A stretch of DNA of 64,000 nucleotides from Acheta domesticus (GCA_031308135.1 JAHLJT010004567.1:33422213-33486212); one strand, 5' to 3'; positions 12,006-23,405 are shown, counted from the stretch's first letter. Program-made: numbers and translations. Notes: generated from the letters alone by a model not told the origin.

Positions 12006-14049
12006 CTACGAGAAATTAATTCAGAATAAAATACCCGAACATAAACACTATTCTTATTTACTATTATAACCTAATAATGTAAAATACACAGGTTGGGTCA
12101 GAATAAATATTGCAAATGCACGTTAAATTTCTTACGGTGCATATTCTAGTGAAGTGGAAGAGCTTTTGTGTACCAGCCACACGCCAGTGCAGGAAGAGTT
12201 GATTACCAAACAGGAGCGCAATATTTAAAGTTGCATATGAGTAACAACGTTCTATATTCACCACTATATTCTGATCGACAGAAAGTGATCTTCGATCCTA
12301 CTACATGCCCTAGAAATTTGCAACATTTATTCTGAATGACACTGAATTTAAGGAAGCTCTCCGTTTTAATTTTCGGAGAAGAAAATTGGGACAGTGATAA
12401 ATCGTCATTGTATGGGGAAACTTCACTTCAACTTTATGACCTAAAGCTACTGCTTAAAAGAAACGAATTGTTATATTTCTGCGGATATTTTAAACATGAC
12501 GTTTCAGGAAGAACAGGTAGCTGGAATAAGGGAAGCTGTTTTCATCAATGATTCCAGTGACCAGAAATCTAGCACACAACTCTAGGATTAGTAAAAAAAG
12601 ATCAGTCTCCGCTTCGAGGTCGTCATATCAACGCATTCTTGTGTTGTGCTGAAAATCACTATTTTAGAGAAAATGGGGTAAATCGCTTTTAAAATTGCGA
12701 TACAAGTCTCCACAAATCATCACTTTTAGGACCAGGGCACTGCATCATAAATAATTATTCCACAGTTACATTTTATTATTCGTACTCAGAATAACTGAAT
12801 CTTTGGATGTTGAGTTCAATTTAATAGCAATCGTGATTTGCTTTGCAGCACCTCCCTAAAACGTGGCATTTATTGCAAAATTACTGTCTGTAGGGTCTGC
12901 CTAACCTCTCTTAACCTGAAATAGTTGCTACTCGTATTGTTTCGTATGACACAGAGGGACAGACTGCTTTTTAAGGTACACCCTTGCACTGACTGCCATT
13001 GTCTATAATCAAAATCTGAAGAACCGGATTTCAAAACAAAGACTGCTTCCCTTGACATCATTTGCCTGTTGTCTACGTGTGTGATTTGTTTCTGAAACGT
13101 TCTGCAGGTATTTTTCAAAGGCAGGAACAAACTTAGTTTCAATGTCACTTCAGAAAACGGACTTACCCGAGTCTTCCATTATACGGGAGTATCCACAAAC
13201 GGCGTCAGTAATAAATGAATACGTAGCAGTGAATGAGAATCCTTGCATGTTCCAATTGTAATGCGCTACTGAGTACACTAGCCTCATTGGCGACCAGCTA
13301 CGCAGACTGACAGGCAGCCATTGTTGCTGAAAATAATGAGAACACATCATTACACTGGCATCAAGAGTATATCAATGGTGGAATTTCTCGCGGTCATGAT
13401 TTAAATACAGTTTGTAGGTGGGCTAGTTCGAGTTGTAATGATCTTGATGGAAATCGGTATAGTTTGCCTGAAGGTCAAGAAGTACGATTTTAATGAGACT
13501 TTTTAAATGAGACGTATTTTAAATGAGACATTCGAAATAATATATTTTAGTATTTTTGAGCAAGAACTGAGGAAGAGAATCAGACGATGTAAACATAATT
13601 TAAGCTGGTCAAATCAATACTTCTGTCGTAAACAGAAATACCAATTTATCATGAGAACATTTAATCTCTCGAACATTCAGCGTTCAATACTGTATTAAAT
13701 GCCCACGTCTCCGTAAGATCCGGAATATTTTTACCTACTCCTTTATTAACATTAATTTAATTACGCGGAAATAATAGCTGCGAGTGTTGACAAAATCTGA
13801 TAACCGGAAATCAGTTGTAACAGAAACTGTTTTTCATCAAGAAACATTCCACAGATTTGACATAATAGACCTGTCGTCGAAATGAACACCCCTCCTACTT
13901 CTCTCACATTTAGCAAAATGAAGGTTCAAGAAAATGGGCGCGGATAATATACGAAATTACACAATACTATATTTATTAAGGGTTTATCATCTCATAACTG
14001 TTTTTACTTCCATCATAACGCAGCAAATGCATATTCATTGATTTTGTAC
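12006..14049 (-). other. Introns around exon 13167-13326
   Basis: The introns at 12006-13166 and 13327-14049 show no repeat family or extra exon. Phases across exon 13167-13326 fit directly. A cysteine-rich frame at about 12870-13148 is in no compatible phase. Confidence 0.55.
13167..13326 (-). CDS. CUB4 exon 3 and start of CUB5
   Basis: The acceptor is ttttcag and the donor is CTCGG|GTAAGT. It reads QQWLPVSLRSWSPMRLVYSV, then AHYNWNMQGFSFTATYSFIT and DAVCGYSRIMEDS. NMQGFSFTATYSF is the closing strand of a CUB domain. The following CG opens the next domain. Phase 0 to phase 1. Confidence 0.88.
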
Positions 14050-14214
14050 CTGAAAGTCTCCACAGAGGCAGGATACAACGTGGCCTTGGTCGGTGATGAT
14101 AGCCAGATGATCCATCTGTGTCAAAGGTATAACTTTGGTGACACAGCGGCAACCACTGTCTCCGCATAATGTGTGACAGTTCGGATTCGCAGATAGTCGT
14201 GCAAGGGACGTCAC
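14050..14214 (-). CDS. CUB4 exon 2, cysteine-rich
   Basis: The acceptor is ttctag and the donor is CTTTCAG|GTACAA, with exactly 55 codons in phase 0/0. It reads VTSLARLSANPNCHTLCGDS, then GCRCVTKVIPLTQMDHLAII and TDQGHVVSCLCGDFQ. Six cysteines in 55 residues (NC, LC, GC, RC, SC, LC) are more than a standard CUB needs, so there is an extra disulfide-rich loop in this domain. Because it is symmetrical and in phase 0, it could be skipped without shifting the frame. Confidence 0.87.
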
Positions 14215-14611
14215 CTAGAAAGGTCACAAACATCTCATTTACTTTCTTTCTGTCAAGAGATGAATAGTTTATCGTACGGCATAAAGAAATAACGGTGAAC
14301 TTCCGAAAGATCATGAACTTTACAGTCACAGTTAATTTGAGACATTTTGTTAGGAAGAGCTTTTATTCGATAAACCGCAAATACAATAAAACATGTCTTG
14401 TTTTTTCGTTGGCATCTATTGGTTGGGTCAAAGTTTTCTTAATGAAAGTGTATGCAACACCTTTATGAAGAAGACTTGGACTCAAATATTTTTCATTTAA
14501 AACATTAAATTCACATGTTTGTTTTCTTAATATTTGCAATTCAAATGCATCTCGAATGAAATAATTTATATCTACGGAAACAGTAACATTTTTACTTAAA
14601 AATAACATTAC

Positions 14612-14793
14612 CGTCAAAGTAACACTTTGATTCGCTGCAGGAATGAATCTCTGAGAACACCGCAAGGGACCTTCAAAATTCCAGAACAATTGCTGACTTC
14701 CTGGATTAGACAGGTGCCCATCACGTGGGCTGCTCAGACCATAGTAATCCACATCACACAATGTGTCAGGTCGCAGCGTGCCGTCAACTTGTT
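14612..14793 (-). CDS. CUB4 exon 1
   Basis: The acceptor is atttcacag and the donor is TTGACG|GTAATG. It reads EQVDGTLRPDTLCDVDYYGL, then NPGSQQLFWNFEGPLRCSQR and FIPAANQSVTLT. The SNPGS...FWNFEGPLRC segment aligns with CUB starts of the G-x-x-x-N/S-P-x pattern followed by aromatic-rich strands and a Cys. One sequon (NQS). It ends in phase 0. Confidence 0.87.
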
Positions 14794-15004
14794 CTGTGAA
14801 ATAAATTACTTTAGTTCACGTCACAACATCGGGGATAATATAAGCTACATGGATATTCTCTACTTCAGGGAAGGAAACGAAGTGATTTGAATGATAGCAC
14901 TATTCTATCGGGAAATTGCATTTTTAAGGAGGATGTTGTGCATTCAAAAGGGAACGTGCTGCTACAAAGTACATGTGAGAACGTGGTGTGACGTGGATAC
15001 TAAC

Positions 15005-15129
15005 CATCATGGAACAGAAACGCTCCGTTAAGAAACTCTTTCTCACTGGGAGACAATGAAGGTGAAGGACGTCGGAGCACGAGAGTCAACACGTTATCAG
15101 AGGATACGAATGTCTGTTGCTCAAGGAAC
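15005..15129 (-). CDS. CUB3 exon 3
   Basis: The acceptor is aaacgcag and the donor is CATGATG|GTTAGT. It reads FLEQQTFVSSDNVLTLVLRR, then PSPSLSPSEKEFLNGAFLFH and D. The strands NVLTLVLRR and GAFLFHD match the end of a CUB domain. It lies after a 6.66-kb intron that holds the large 13-bp minisatellite. AT-balanced codons. Confidence 0.87.
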
Positions 15130-16028
15130 CTGCGTTTAGACAAGCAGAATCACACCGGACAACATTTAGTAAGGTTTACTTCAAAACAAATTGCTACGTA
15201 CGCTAGTCATCTATAATAACAAAATTCATCCAATTACAGATTCTAAACAGCGTCAAAAGCATTGGTTGTTTGGTGGGAACTATACACAAATATATTGTAT
15301 TCATTATTTAAAACAAAATCTATTTACATTCTTTTGAAGTGGCTCTGTTTGAAGAGCATTAATATGTGTGGAACAAAATAAATAATATATCTAGACATTT
15401 CTATGAACGTAAAATTATGTACGTGCCACAATTGAGGTACTGTAATTTATTACATGCAGATAAAAAATGTGGCGAATATGAAAGGATTACAAATTTGTTT
15501 AACAGAGAGAGGAGAGGGATTAAAAAGAGAAAATGAAAGCACAGTTGATTACAGTTTTGCGTGGAAAATTTGCTTTTCATTAAAGCTTTAATGCATGTGG
15601 TTATACACAATCTGGTAAAAATACACATAGTTTGCACATAATTCTCATAAAAATCATGATCCATATTACCACGTTGCAACTGAAACTTCAACACATAGTG
15701 AAAAAATTAGAAGATAGTAAGCTATACCGCCAAAAGTAGAATTTGGACATTACATTCCGTATTCGTTCTGACAAAGGAATCAGAAACTCGCTAGTTATTG
15801 GCTCGTTTTGATATCCAGGAAGTGGGCAACACGATATCAGTCAATACTGCGGCACTGACATAATGTAACTCTCAGCTATTACAAGTTTCTTAAGTTGTTT
15901 AAATGCAAATAGCAGAGCCCACATTTTTGAGAACTTGTTTTAGAGTAGCTGTTTATGATAAAAGTTTCATTATGTTAAGTTAATCAAGCGTTAATTCAAA
16001 TTTTTACATACGTCGGCTTGAGTACGGA

Positions 16029-18832
16029 TAGCGAGGACGGGCAGTGAGGATAGGCAGTAGAGACGAGCAGTGGCGACGGGCAGCAAGGATGGGCAGTGGG
16101 GACGAGCAGTGGCGACGGGCAGCGAGGACGGGCAGCGAGGGCGGGCAGCGAGAATGGGCAGCGAGGACGGGCAGCGAGAACAGGCAGCGAGGACAGGTAG
16201 CGAGGACGGGCAGCAAGAATGGGCAGTGGGGACGAGCAGTGGCGACGGGCAGCGAGGACGGGCAGCGAGGGCGGGCAGCGAGGATGGGCAGCGAGGACGG
16301 GCAGCGAGAACAGGCAGCGAGGACAGGTAGCGAGGACGGGCAGCAAGGATGGGCAGTGGGGACGAGCAGTGGCGACGGGCAGCGAGGACGGGCAGCGAGG
16401 GCGGGCAGCGAGGACGGGCAGCGAGAACAGGCAGCGAGAACAGGCAGCGAGGACAGGTAGCGAGGACGGGCAGCGAGGATGGGCAATGGGGACGAGCAGT
16501 GGCGACGGGCAGCGAGGCCGGGCAGCGAGGGCGGGCAGCGAGGATGGGCAGCGAGGACGGGCAGCGAGAACAGGCAGCGAGGACAGGTAGCGAGGACGGG
16601 CAGCAAGGATGGGCAGTGGGGACGAGCAGTGGCGACGGGCAGCGAGGACGGGCAGCGAGGGCGGGCAGCGAGGACGGGCAGCGAGAACAGGCAGCGAGAA
16701 CAGGCAGCGAGGACAGGTAGCGAGGACGGGCAGCGAGGATGGGCAATGGGGACGAGCAGTGGCGACGGGCAGCGAGGACGGGCAGCGAGGGCGGGCAGCG
16801 AGGACGGGCAGCGAGAACAGGCAGCGAGAACAGGCAGCGAGGACAGGTAGCGAGGACGGGCAGCGAGGATGGGCAATGGGGACGAGCAGTGGCGACGGGC
16901 AGCGAGGACGGGCAGCGAGGGCGGGCAGCGAGGATGGGCAGCGAGGACGGGCAGCGAGAACAGGCAGCGAGGACAGGTAGCGAGGACGGGCAGCAAGGAT
17001 GGGCAGTGGGGACGAGCAGTGGCGACGGGCAGCGAGGACGGGCAGCGAGGGCGGGCAGCGAGGACGGGCAGCGAGAACAGGCAGCGAGAACAGGCAGCGA
17101 GGACAGGTAGCGAGGACGGGCAGCGAGGATGGGCAATGGGGACGAGCAGTGGCGACGGGCAGCGAGGATGGGCAGAGGAAACGAGCAGTGGCGACGGGCA
17201 GCGAGGATAGGCAGTAGAGACGAGCAGTGCCGACGGGTAGCAAGGATGGGCAGCGAGGACGGGCAGCGAGGACGGGCAGCGAAGACGGGCAGCGGGGATG
17301 GGCAGCGAGGACGGGCAGTGAGGGTGGGCAATGGGGACGAGCAGTGGCGACGGGCAGCGAGGATGGGCAGCGAGGACGGGCAGTGAGGGTGGGCAATGGG
17401 GACGAGCAGTGGCGACGGGCAGCGAGGCCGGGCAGCGAGGGCGGGCAGCGAGGATGGGCAGCGAGGACGGGCAGCGAGAACAGGCAGCGAGGACAGGTAG
17501 CGAGGACGGGCAGCAAGGATGGGCAGTGGGGACGAGCAGTGGCGACGGGCAGCGAGGACGGGCAGCGAGGGCGGGCAGCGAGGACGGGCAGCGAGAACAG
17601 GCAGCGAGAACAGGCAGCGAGGACAGGTAGCGAGGACGGGCAGCGAGGATGGGCAATGGGGACGAGCAGTGGCGACGGGCAGCGAGGACGGGCAGCGAGG
17701 GCGGGCAGCGAGGACGGGCAGCGAGAACAGGCAGCGAGAACAGGCAGCGAGGACAGGTAGCGAGGACGGGCAGCGAGGATGGGCAATGGGGACGAGCAGT
17801 GGCGACGGGCAGCGAGGACGGGCAGCGAGGGCGGGCAGCGAGGATGGGCAGCGAGGACGGGCAGCGAGAACAGGCAGCGAGGACAGGTAGCGAGGACGGG
17901 CAGCAAGGATGGGCAGTGGGGACGAGCAGTGGCGACGGGCAGCGAGGACGGGCAGCGAGGGCGGGCAGCGAGGACGGGCAGCGAGAACAGGCAGCGAGAA
18001 CAGGCAGCGAGGACAGGTAGCGAGGACGGGCAGCGAGGATGGGCAATGGGGACGAGCAGTGGCGACGGGCAGCGAGGATGGGCAGAGGAAACGAGCAGTG
18101 GCGACGGGCAGCGAGGATAGGCAGTAGAGACGAGCAGTGCCGACGGGTAGCAAGGATGGGCAGCGAGGACGGGCAGCGAGGACGGGCAGCGAAGACGGGC
18201 AGCGGGGATGGGCAGCGAGGACGGGCAGTGAGGGTGGGCAATGGGGACGAGCAGTGGCGACGGGCAGCGAGGATGGGCAGCGAGGACGGGCAGTGAGGGT
18301 GGGCAATGGGGACGAGCAGTGGCGACGGGCAGCGAGGACGGGCAGCGAGGGCGGGCAGCGAGGATGGGCAGCGAGGACGGGCAGCGAGAACAGGCAGCGA
18401 GGACAGGTAGCGAGGACGGGCAGCAAGGATGGGCAGTGGGGACGAGCAGTGGCGACGGGCAGCGAGGACGGGCAGCGAGGGCGGGCAGCGAGGACGGGCA
18501 GCGAGAACAGGCAGCGAGAACAGGCAGCGAGGACAGGTAGCGAGGACGGGCAGCGAGGATGGGCAATGGGGACGAGCAGTGGCGACGGGCAGCGAGGACG
18601 GGCAGCGAGGGCGGGCAGCGAAGACGGGCAGCGGGGATGGGCAGCGAGGACGGGCAGTGAGGGTGGGCAATGGGGACGAGCAGTGGCGACGGGCAGCGAG
18701 GATGGGCAGCGAGGACGGGCAGTGAGGGTGGGCAATGGGGACGAGCAGTGGCGACGGGCAGCGAGGATGGGCAGAGGAGACGAGCAGTGGCGACGGGCAG
18801 AGGACGGTCAGAGAGGACGGGCTGTGGGGACA
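16029..18832. repeat. Hierarchical minisatellite: 13-bp monomer, 130-bp and 910-bp higher orders
   Basis: The monomer is close to gcagcgaggacgg (13 bp). Ten diverged monomers make a 130-bp unit seen at start positions 16219, 16349, 16479, 16609, 16739, 16869 and 16999, and again from 17519 onward. Whole blocks repeat after 910 bp (16609 to 17519, 16999 to 17909, 17129 to 18039). About 216 monomers in all. G-rich on the + strand. Because 13 is not a multiple of 3 and the minus-strand monomers lack stops, all three minus frames are open for about 2.6-2.7 kb. I read this as a repeat by-product, not genes. Confidence 0.95.
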
Positions 18833-20232
18833 GTCATTCGTGAATTATTATTACTATTAATAGTATATTTAATGAATATCTAAGTTCAGAGAATACTAGT
18901 GATATTATTTGATTTAAAAAATCGCCTTCCGTATTCGAAGAGAAGTATTTTAAGGAAGTCGTAAGGAATTAGTGCTATATCATTCCATTAGAATACTAGT
19001 ACTACACTGAAGCTTCTTATAGTACCCGAGAGAGTGCGCTAATCGAATTTATTTGAATTCTCTTATATTAAATTAGATTTTGTTTGCCAGGATTACCTTT
19101 TCGTATCCATAAATCGTTTATTAAATGGCATTTTATGGCACAGGTTATGACGTATTAGCAGTTTATGGCAGGAATAATTGCGTCAACACACTTTCAGCCA
19201 ATCACAGCGGGCGAATCGTAGAATGGTGGCGGTAAAGCGTACAGACAAATGAATCGCAGCGAGTGAATCGCGGGGAGGTGGCAATGAACTGCTCAACCGA
19301 CCACAGAATTTTCGTAGGGATGTCATAAAACCGGGACGTCATTATAAAGTTGTTTCTAACAATAAACTTTGATTATTTTATACATTTATAATGCTATTAT
19401 ATATAAAATGACATATACAATTCGTTAATAATGTTGTTTTTTTGCATTCATTCAAATCTGAAAACTCCTTCCTAATGTTTCAATACACTTATGCAATTAT
19501 ATTTTATATAAACTAATATACTATTTTACAACTTTGAGCAAAGTGCACGTGTGCCACTGAGAACTATTTTGGAATCAGAAGATACATTAGCTCATGAAAT
19601 AAACCAGTAAATAAGGTCAAATGAAATACTAGGAGTGTTCAGTTATTAGTAAGGTTTTTTTGCACATTTTTAATTCTCAACTTAGCACATACAATTTTTC
19701 ATTCTGGATAGCTCTGCTCAGTATTGTCTCGCTCATCGCTCTTGCGATTAACGTTCATTTGTGCCGTAGCGATCTCTTCACATAAGTAATTGGAATACAA
19801 TTGAAGAGCTAATTTCCGAAGTGACGTATCTTCATGAAATACAATTTTTTTTCGGGAATGGTATGTATTCACATTCAGCCTTACAATTCAAGACAGGATT
19901 CAACTGTTTCCGGATACCGTTTAACATAGGAGAAACACCATTTTTCAACGCAATATTTGTCAGCACGTTGGAACAGAAGATGCATTAAATTAGAAAAAAA
20001 AAAAAGAATATGGAGCCGGCTTGGATAGTCGAGGTCGCGAAGGCTAAAGAACTATAGCTGTCTCGTTCCTGAAGGGTCGCAGGTATGCATGCCCGCCCGG
20101 AGTATGCATTGTGTGTATGTGTCCGTAAACCATTAACATTACCTCCAATATAACTTACAGTGGTCACTATAAGACCATAGAAGTTGAAAAGCGACTTTAA
20201 AAACGTAAAATTTGTGGTGCTGAAACAGCACG

Positions 20233-21195
20233 TACTTTTTCGTCAGCATTTTCTATCAAGATTACATGAAAAGTTTCGAAAAAATTGTACATGACTTTTT
20301 CAGAAGCTATTTTTAAAGAACAGATTTCATTGGGGGAAATGTTTATTTTTAACATTTTCGTTGTAGGAAGATTCCGAAAAATGTTTGCAATTTTTGAAAA
20401 ATCAAGGTTTTCAACGAACATGAGACTGCACCATTCTCTTATACGTGCTTCACACTATCCAACAAAAAACTCAAAAACTATGGAATCATTTTTTCAAAAT
20501 GAGCCAGAGGCTTTATGTAAAGTACCCTTGGTTTCAAAAATCGGGGACCGCGAAATTAGCCAGACCGATTGGGGAATACCAATTATGGAGAAAATCGTCT
20601 GAACGGCTATAGCCGCTAGCGTAGTTCACTCTCCGACAGACGGACGGACGTTTTGCAGTTATTCAATATTTCGGTACCAAGGACCCACAAAACATGGATT
20701 CTGGCTACACAACGTGTTAGAGCAGGACTTTCCAACTGGCGGCCCCCGGGCTGCATGCAGCCCGCCGGATTTTTGTGCGGCCCAGGATTGCTTTGAAACA
20801 TTTCATTGTACCAACCAAATACAATACAATTGCACGATTCATCTTATTTTTATTTAATGATATACTAATTTCCTGGTTGTATGTACATTAGTCATTATGT
20901 ATGTTGAATAAAAGTCGTATTTAATATATATTTGTTGCAGTATAATCTCAGTAGTTAGGGTAAAAAACATTTTAAATTGCGGTGCGGCCCGCGGCTTAAC
21001 TGAATTCAATATGTGGCCCATACGCCCTTCTAAGTAGGACAGCCCTGTGTTAGATAATTTTTTTCTAAATTTTGCAACTGGATTTATCCACCTTTTCCTT
21101 ACCAGGGTTCCTGTAATAAGAGTTTTTCTGCTGAAAATTCGCTTATTTTCGCGCAGTATTACATAACTTTCTCTCTACTCTGTAGCGAGAAAGTA
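20233..21195 (+). mobile_element. Dispersed repeat family B, copy split by a nested element
   Basis: It starts at tactttttcgtc and ends gtagcgagaaagta. Without the nested 325-bp element and its 8-bp duplication it is about 630 bp, close to the 677-bp copy at 10508-11184. Shared inner segments include cttcacactatccaaca, gacggacgg and acccacaaaacatggattct. Confidence 0.78.
20723..21047. mobile_element. hAT-like MITE with 8-bp target-site duplication
   Basis: The ends are caggactttccaactggcgg and, inverted, cagggctgtcctacttagaa, of the CAGGG type usual for hAT elements. It is flanked by tgttagag (20715-20722) and tgttagat (21048-21055), an 8-bp duplication with one mismatch. It is 325 bp and non-coding, with gcggccc-rich subterminal repeats. 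It interrupts repeat family B, so it inserted later. Confidence 0.85.
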
Positions 21196-21367
21196 AAAAG
21201 GGAAATGGGGATACGTCACTTCGAAAACAAGTTCTTCCGCCCTGTTGTCAAGGTCGATGCCATGAGCGCGAGTCCGTGGCACGAGTGCCACGACGAAATC
21301 GCCCCTTCACGTAGATCGTTACCCCGCCACCAGAGACAACGCCATCCCAATTGTAAAACGGCTATTC

Positions 21368-21615
21368 GTAAAGACGGCTTCACACATTCGCTATTAGGCG
21401 AACAGCGAGCAACCGCTCTCCAAATCCCGAGTAATGTGGATGGGTCGCTTGCTATTTGCCGAGTGACGAACATTCGGTTCTCGCCTTACCCACGCGTGTC
21501 AGTCTTTCGGACACATCAAAGGGAGCGAACGTTTGCCGAACACATCAGCTGGTCGGGATCGGGCGAGAAGTAACTCGCTGCTCGGCGAATGCCGAATGCG
21601 TGGAGCCACCTTAAT
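21368..21615. mobile_element. Candidate MITE with about 40-bp imperfect terminal inverted repeats
   Basis: The left end (ggcttcacacattcgc ... ggcgaacagcgag) pairs with the inverted right end (ggctccacgcattcgg ... gccgagcagcgag). Internal gcgaac-type repeats are present. An open frame of 122 codons crosses it but has no domain pattern. Confidence 0.6.
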
Positions 21616-21793
21616 AGTTTCCTTTCCCGACGCTAGTTGCGCAGAGAAGCTCGTGTCATACTACGGTGGCAATACTCATGCCACAGCCACCAGTACCTTG
21701 ACACCACTGCTCTTCAGTTTAACGCTGTCAATTCCAAAGACATTGCACCAAGGCTGTAATAACTGGGATTTGTGGGGGTGGGGGGGTACGCAC

Positions 21794-21910
21794 CGGCCGC
21801 TGGGGTCCTGCGCGCGCTTGGTGAGCGGGCTGCAGAGGCGCCGGCGCGGCTTGACCGTGTCCTCCGCGTAGCCGTCGTACATCTCTACCACCGTCTGGCA
21901 CGACGGCGCA
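21794..21910 (-). CDS. CUB3 exon 2
   Basis: The acceptor is gtgttgcag and the donor is GGCCG|GTGCGT. It reads APSCQTVVEMYDGYAEDTVK, then PRRRLCSPLTKRAQDPSG. VVEMYDG is the CUB ligand-loop strand with its Asp-Gly, and the two cysteines frame the usual loop. The first codon (Ser) is completed across the junction from YQLR in the previous exon. 37 of 38 codons end in G or C, the most extreme in the gene. Confidence 0.87.
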
Positions 21911-22010
21911 CTGCAACACGCGCCCGCGCCAGCGCTGTCAGCTCAGCCAGTGGCGTGGCGGAGTGGGGGCGGCAGGCCCGACACTTTTGGGGGGGGGCGG
22001 CAAAATTTCA

Positions 22011-22532
22011 CAATAAATAATCACAATATCTTGGAAAAATTTGAACCATTTCATTTCATTTCATTTCACTGTATGTTTTTGTAGCGCTTACGATTCGGAC
22101 AGAAGCACGGAATCTTTCATTACTTATTGTGTGACGACTTCATTAAATGAATGTACGATAATGACATCGTCTTGCTCATTGAAACGACTGACAACACCAT
22201 CTGTACAGATTTGTAGGAATTCCCGGACTTTATTTTGTGCTTGGATTGTTTATGACTAACGTTCAGCGTCGCAATAAATAATCACAATATCTTGGAAAAA
22301 TTTGAACCATTTCATTTCATATTTTTGTCGCGCCTACGATTCGCACCGATTGAAACGAACACGGAACCTTTCATTACTTATTATGTGATGATTTCTTTGA
22401 AATAATGTATGATATGACATCTTGCTCATTGAAGGGTCTGACAACACCATCTGTACTGGCTTGCAGGAATTCCCCGTATTTTAGTTTGTGCTTGGATTGT
22501 TTATGACTAATATTCAACGAGAATGACTTCTT
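22011..22532. repeat. Two-copy tandem duplication, 261-bp period
   Basis: caataaataatcacaatatc begins at 22011 and again at 22272. The copies stay alignable through the accatctgtac, aggaattcc and gtgcttggattgtttatgac segments, with point and small indel differences. The second copy is diverged, so this is an old duplication. Confidence 0.85.
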
Positions 22533-22811
22533 TCGTATAAAGAATAGTGTTGAATAGTGTACAAAATGGAGACATACAAATTAGAATTGTGTTCTTGAAC
22601 GCAAGAGCATTAGAAAGGAGAAATAAACGACACGTTTTATCCTTCTGTATGGCGTGTTCGTGCGTGCAAATACGTTCAAATGGAGAAGTGAATGACCCAT
22701 TTTATATATTAGAATAGTGTGTTCTTTAATCCAGGACCGTCAGAGAGAACATATATGCGACACATAGTATTTCACTTAATGATTTAAATTGTTCAAAGAA
22801 TTGTGACCTTG

Positions 22812-22880
22812 ACTGGGAATCGAAGCTAGGTCTCCTAGTTGCTCTAACCACTGAGCTACCGTGGTGACCAACGCTTGGAA
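22812..22880 (-). repeat. tRNA-like segment, probably SINE head
   Basis: On the minus strand it has an A box (gtagctcagtggttagagca) and a B box (gcttcgattcc), but the anticodon arm and T stem do not fold as a proper tRNA. Most likely a tRNA-derived SINE or pseudo-tRNA. Confidence 0.6.
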
Positions 22881-23207
22881 CGATTTTTAGGCCTAATGTA
22901 TTGCCCGTAATACGATATTCAATATTGTCTTCAATTCGCTCGTATTTGGTTATATGCCAGAAAAATTGAGTATTAAGTTCAATGTAGTCATTTTCTTTTA
23001 TTTCAAAACTATTTACTTTAATTGTTTGAAAGTAACTTTAAACTAACCTAATACTATTTACCTATGTATATCTTTGTATCTGAAAATAATTATTCAACAA
23101 CATCTACAATAAATTCACTAATTTCTTTTTGCTCTCGTGTAAAATTATAAAACAGGACTTCTTGTCCAAACACGAGCGAATTGCTTCCTGTGTGACGCGT
23201 CGCGCAC

Positions 23208-23405
23208 CTGAGCTGGTAGTTGAAGAGCGAGACGTGGACGATGTCGTGGCGCGGCCGACGAAGGCGATGGCGCAGGCGGGGCTCCAGGGCGCGCCCTTGG
23301 TGTCGAAGTGGCCCGAGCGCGTGCTGTTGCCCGAGAAGAGCAGGTCGCAGCCCGAGCGCGGCGGCGGCGGCGCCGGCGGCGCCCGCGGGGCGCTCGTCCC
23401 GTCCA
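23208..23405 (-). CDS. CUB3 exon 1, with a one-base frameshift
   Basis: The acceptor is gtgcgcag and the donor is CTCAG|GTGCGC. The first part reads DGTSAPRAPPAPPPPRSG and CDLLFSGNSTRSGHFDTKG, then PWSPACAIAFVGR. The CUB sequence then continues in the next frame as HDIVHVSLFNYQLR. At 198 bp the exon does not fit the flanking phases (2+3n+2 is needed), whereas 199 bp would. The break lies between about 23246 and 23258 in very GC-rich sequence. It may be an assembly or sequencing error, or a real disabling change. A proline-rich linker precedes the domain. GC-rich codons. Confidence 0.8.

Larger units (their letters stand above)
15130..21793 (-). other. Longest intron of the CUB gene (6.66 kb)
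   Basis: Contains the 13-bp minisatellite (16029-18832), a copy of repeat family B with a nested hAT-like MITE (20233-21195), and a further MITE-like element (about 21368-21615). The remaining parts (15130-16028 and 18833-20232) are AT-rich with nothing recognised. Confidence 0.75.
21911..23207 (-). other. Intron between the first two CUB3 exons (1.3 kb)
   Basis: Holds a tandem duplication (22011-22532) and a tRNA-like segment (about 22812-22880). No extra exon is needed by phase. Confidence 0.65.

Noticed and set aside
15991..18735. Open frames of 914, 888 and 856 codons on the minus strand
   Set aside because: They are the same 13-bp repeat read in three frames, all inside an intron of the CUB gene. 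No domain, no start context, no splice structure.
21205..21573. 122-codon + strand frame
   Set aside because: It crosses the ends of a MITE-like inverted repeat and has no domain pattern.
22812..22880. Functional tRNA gene on the minus strand
   Set aside because: A and B boxes are present, but the anticodon stem-loop and T stem do not fold properly. SINE head or pseudo-tRNA.
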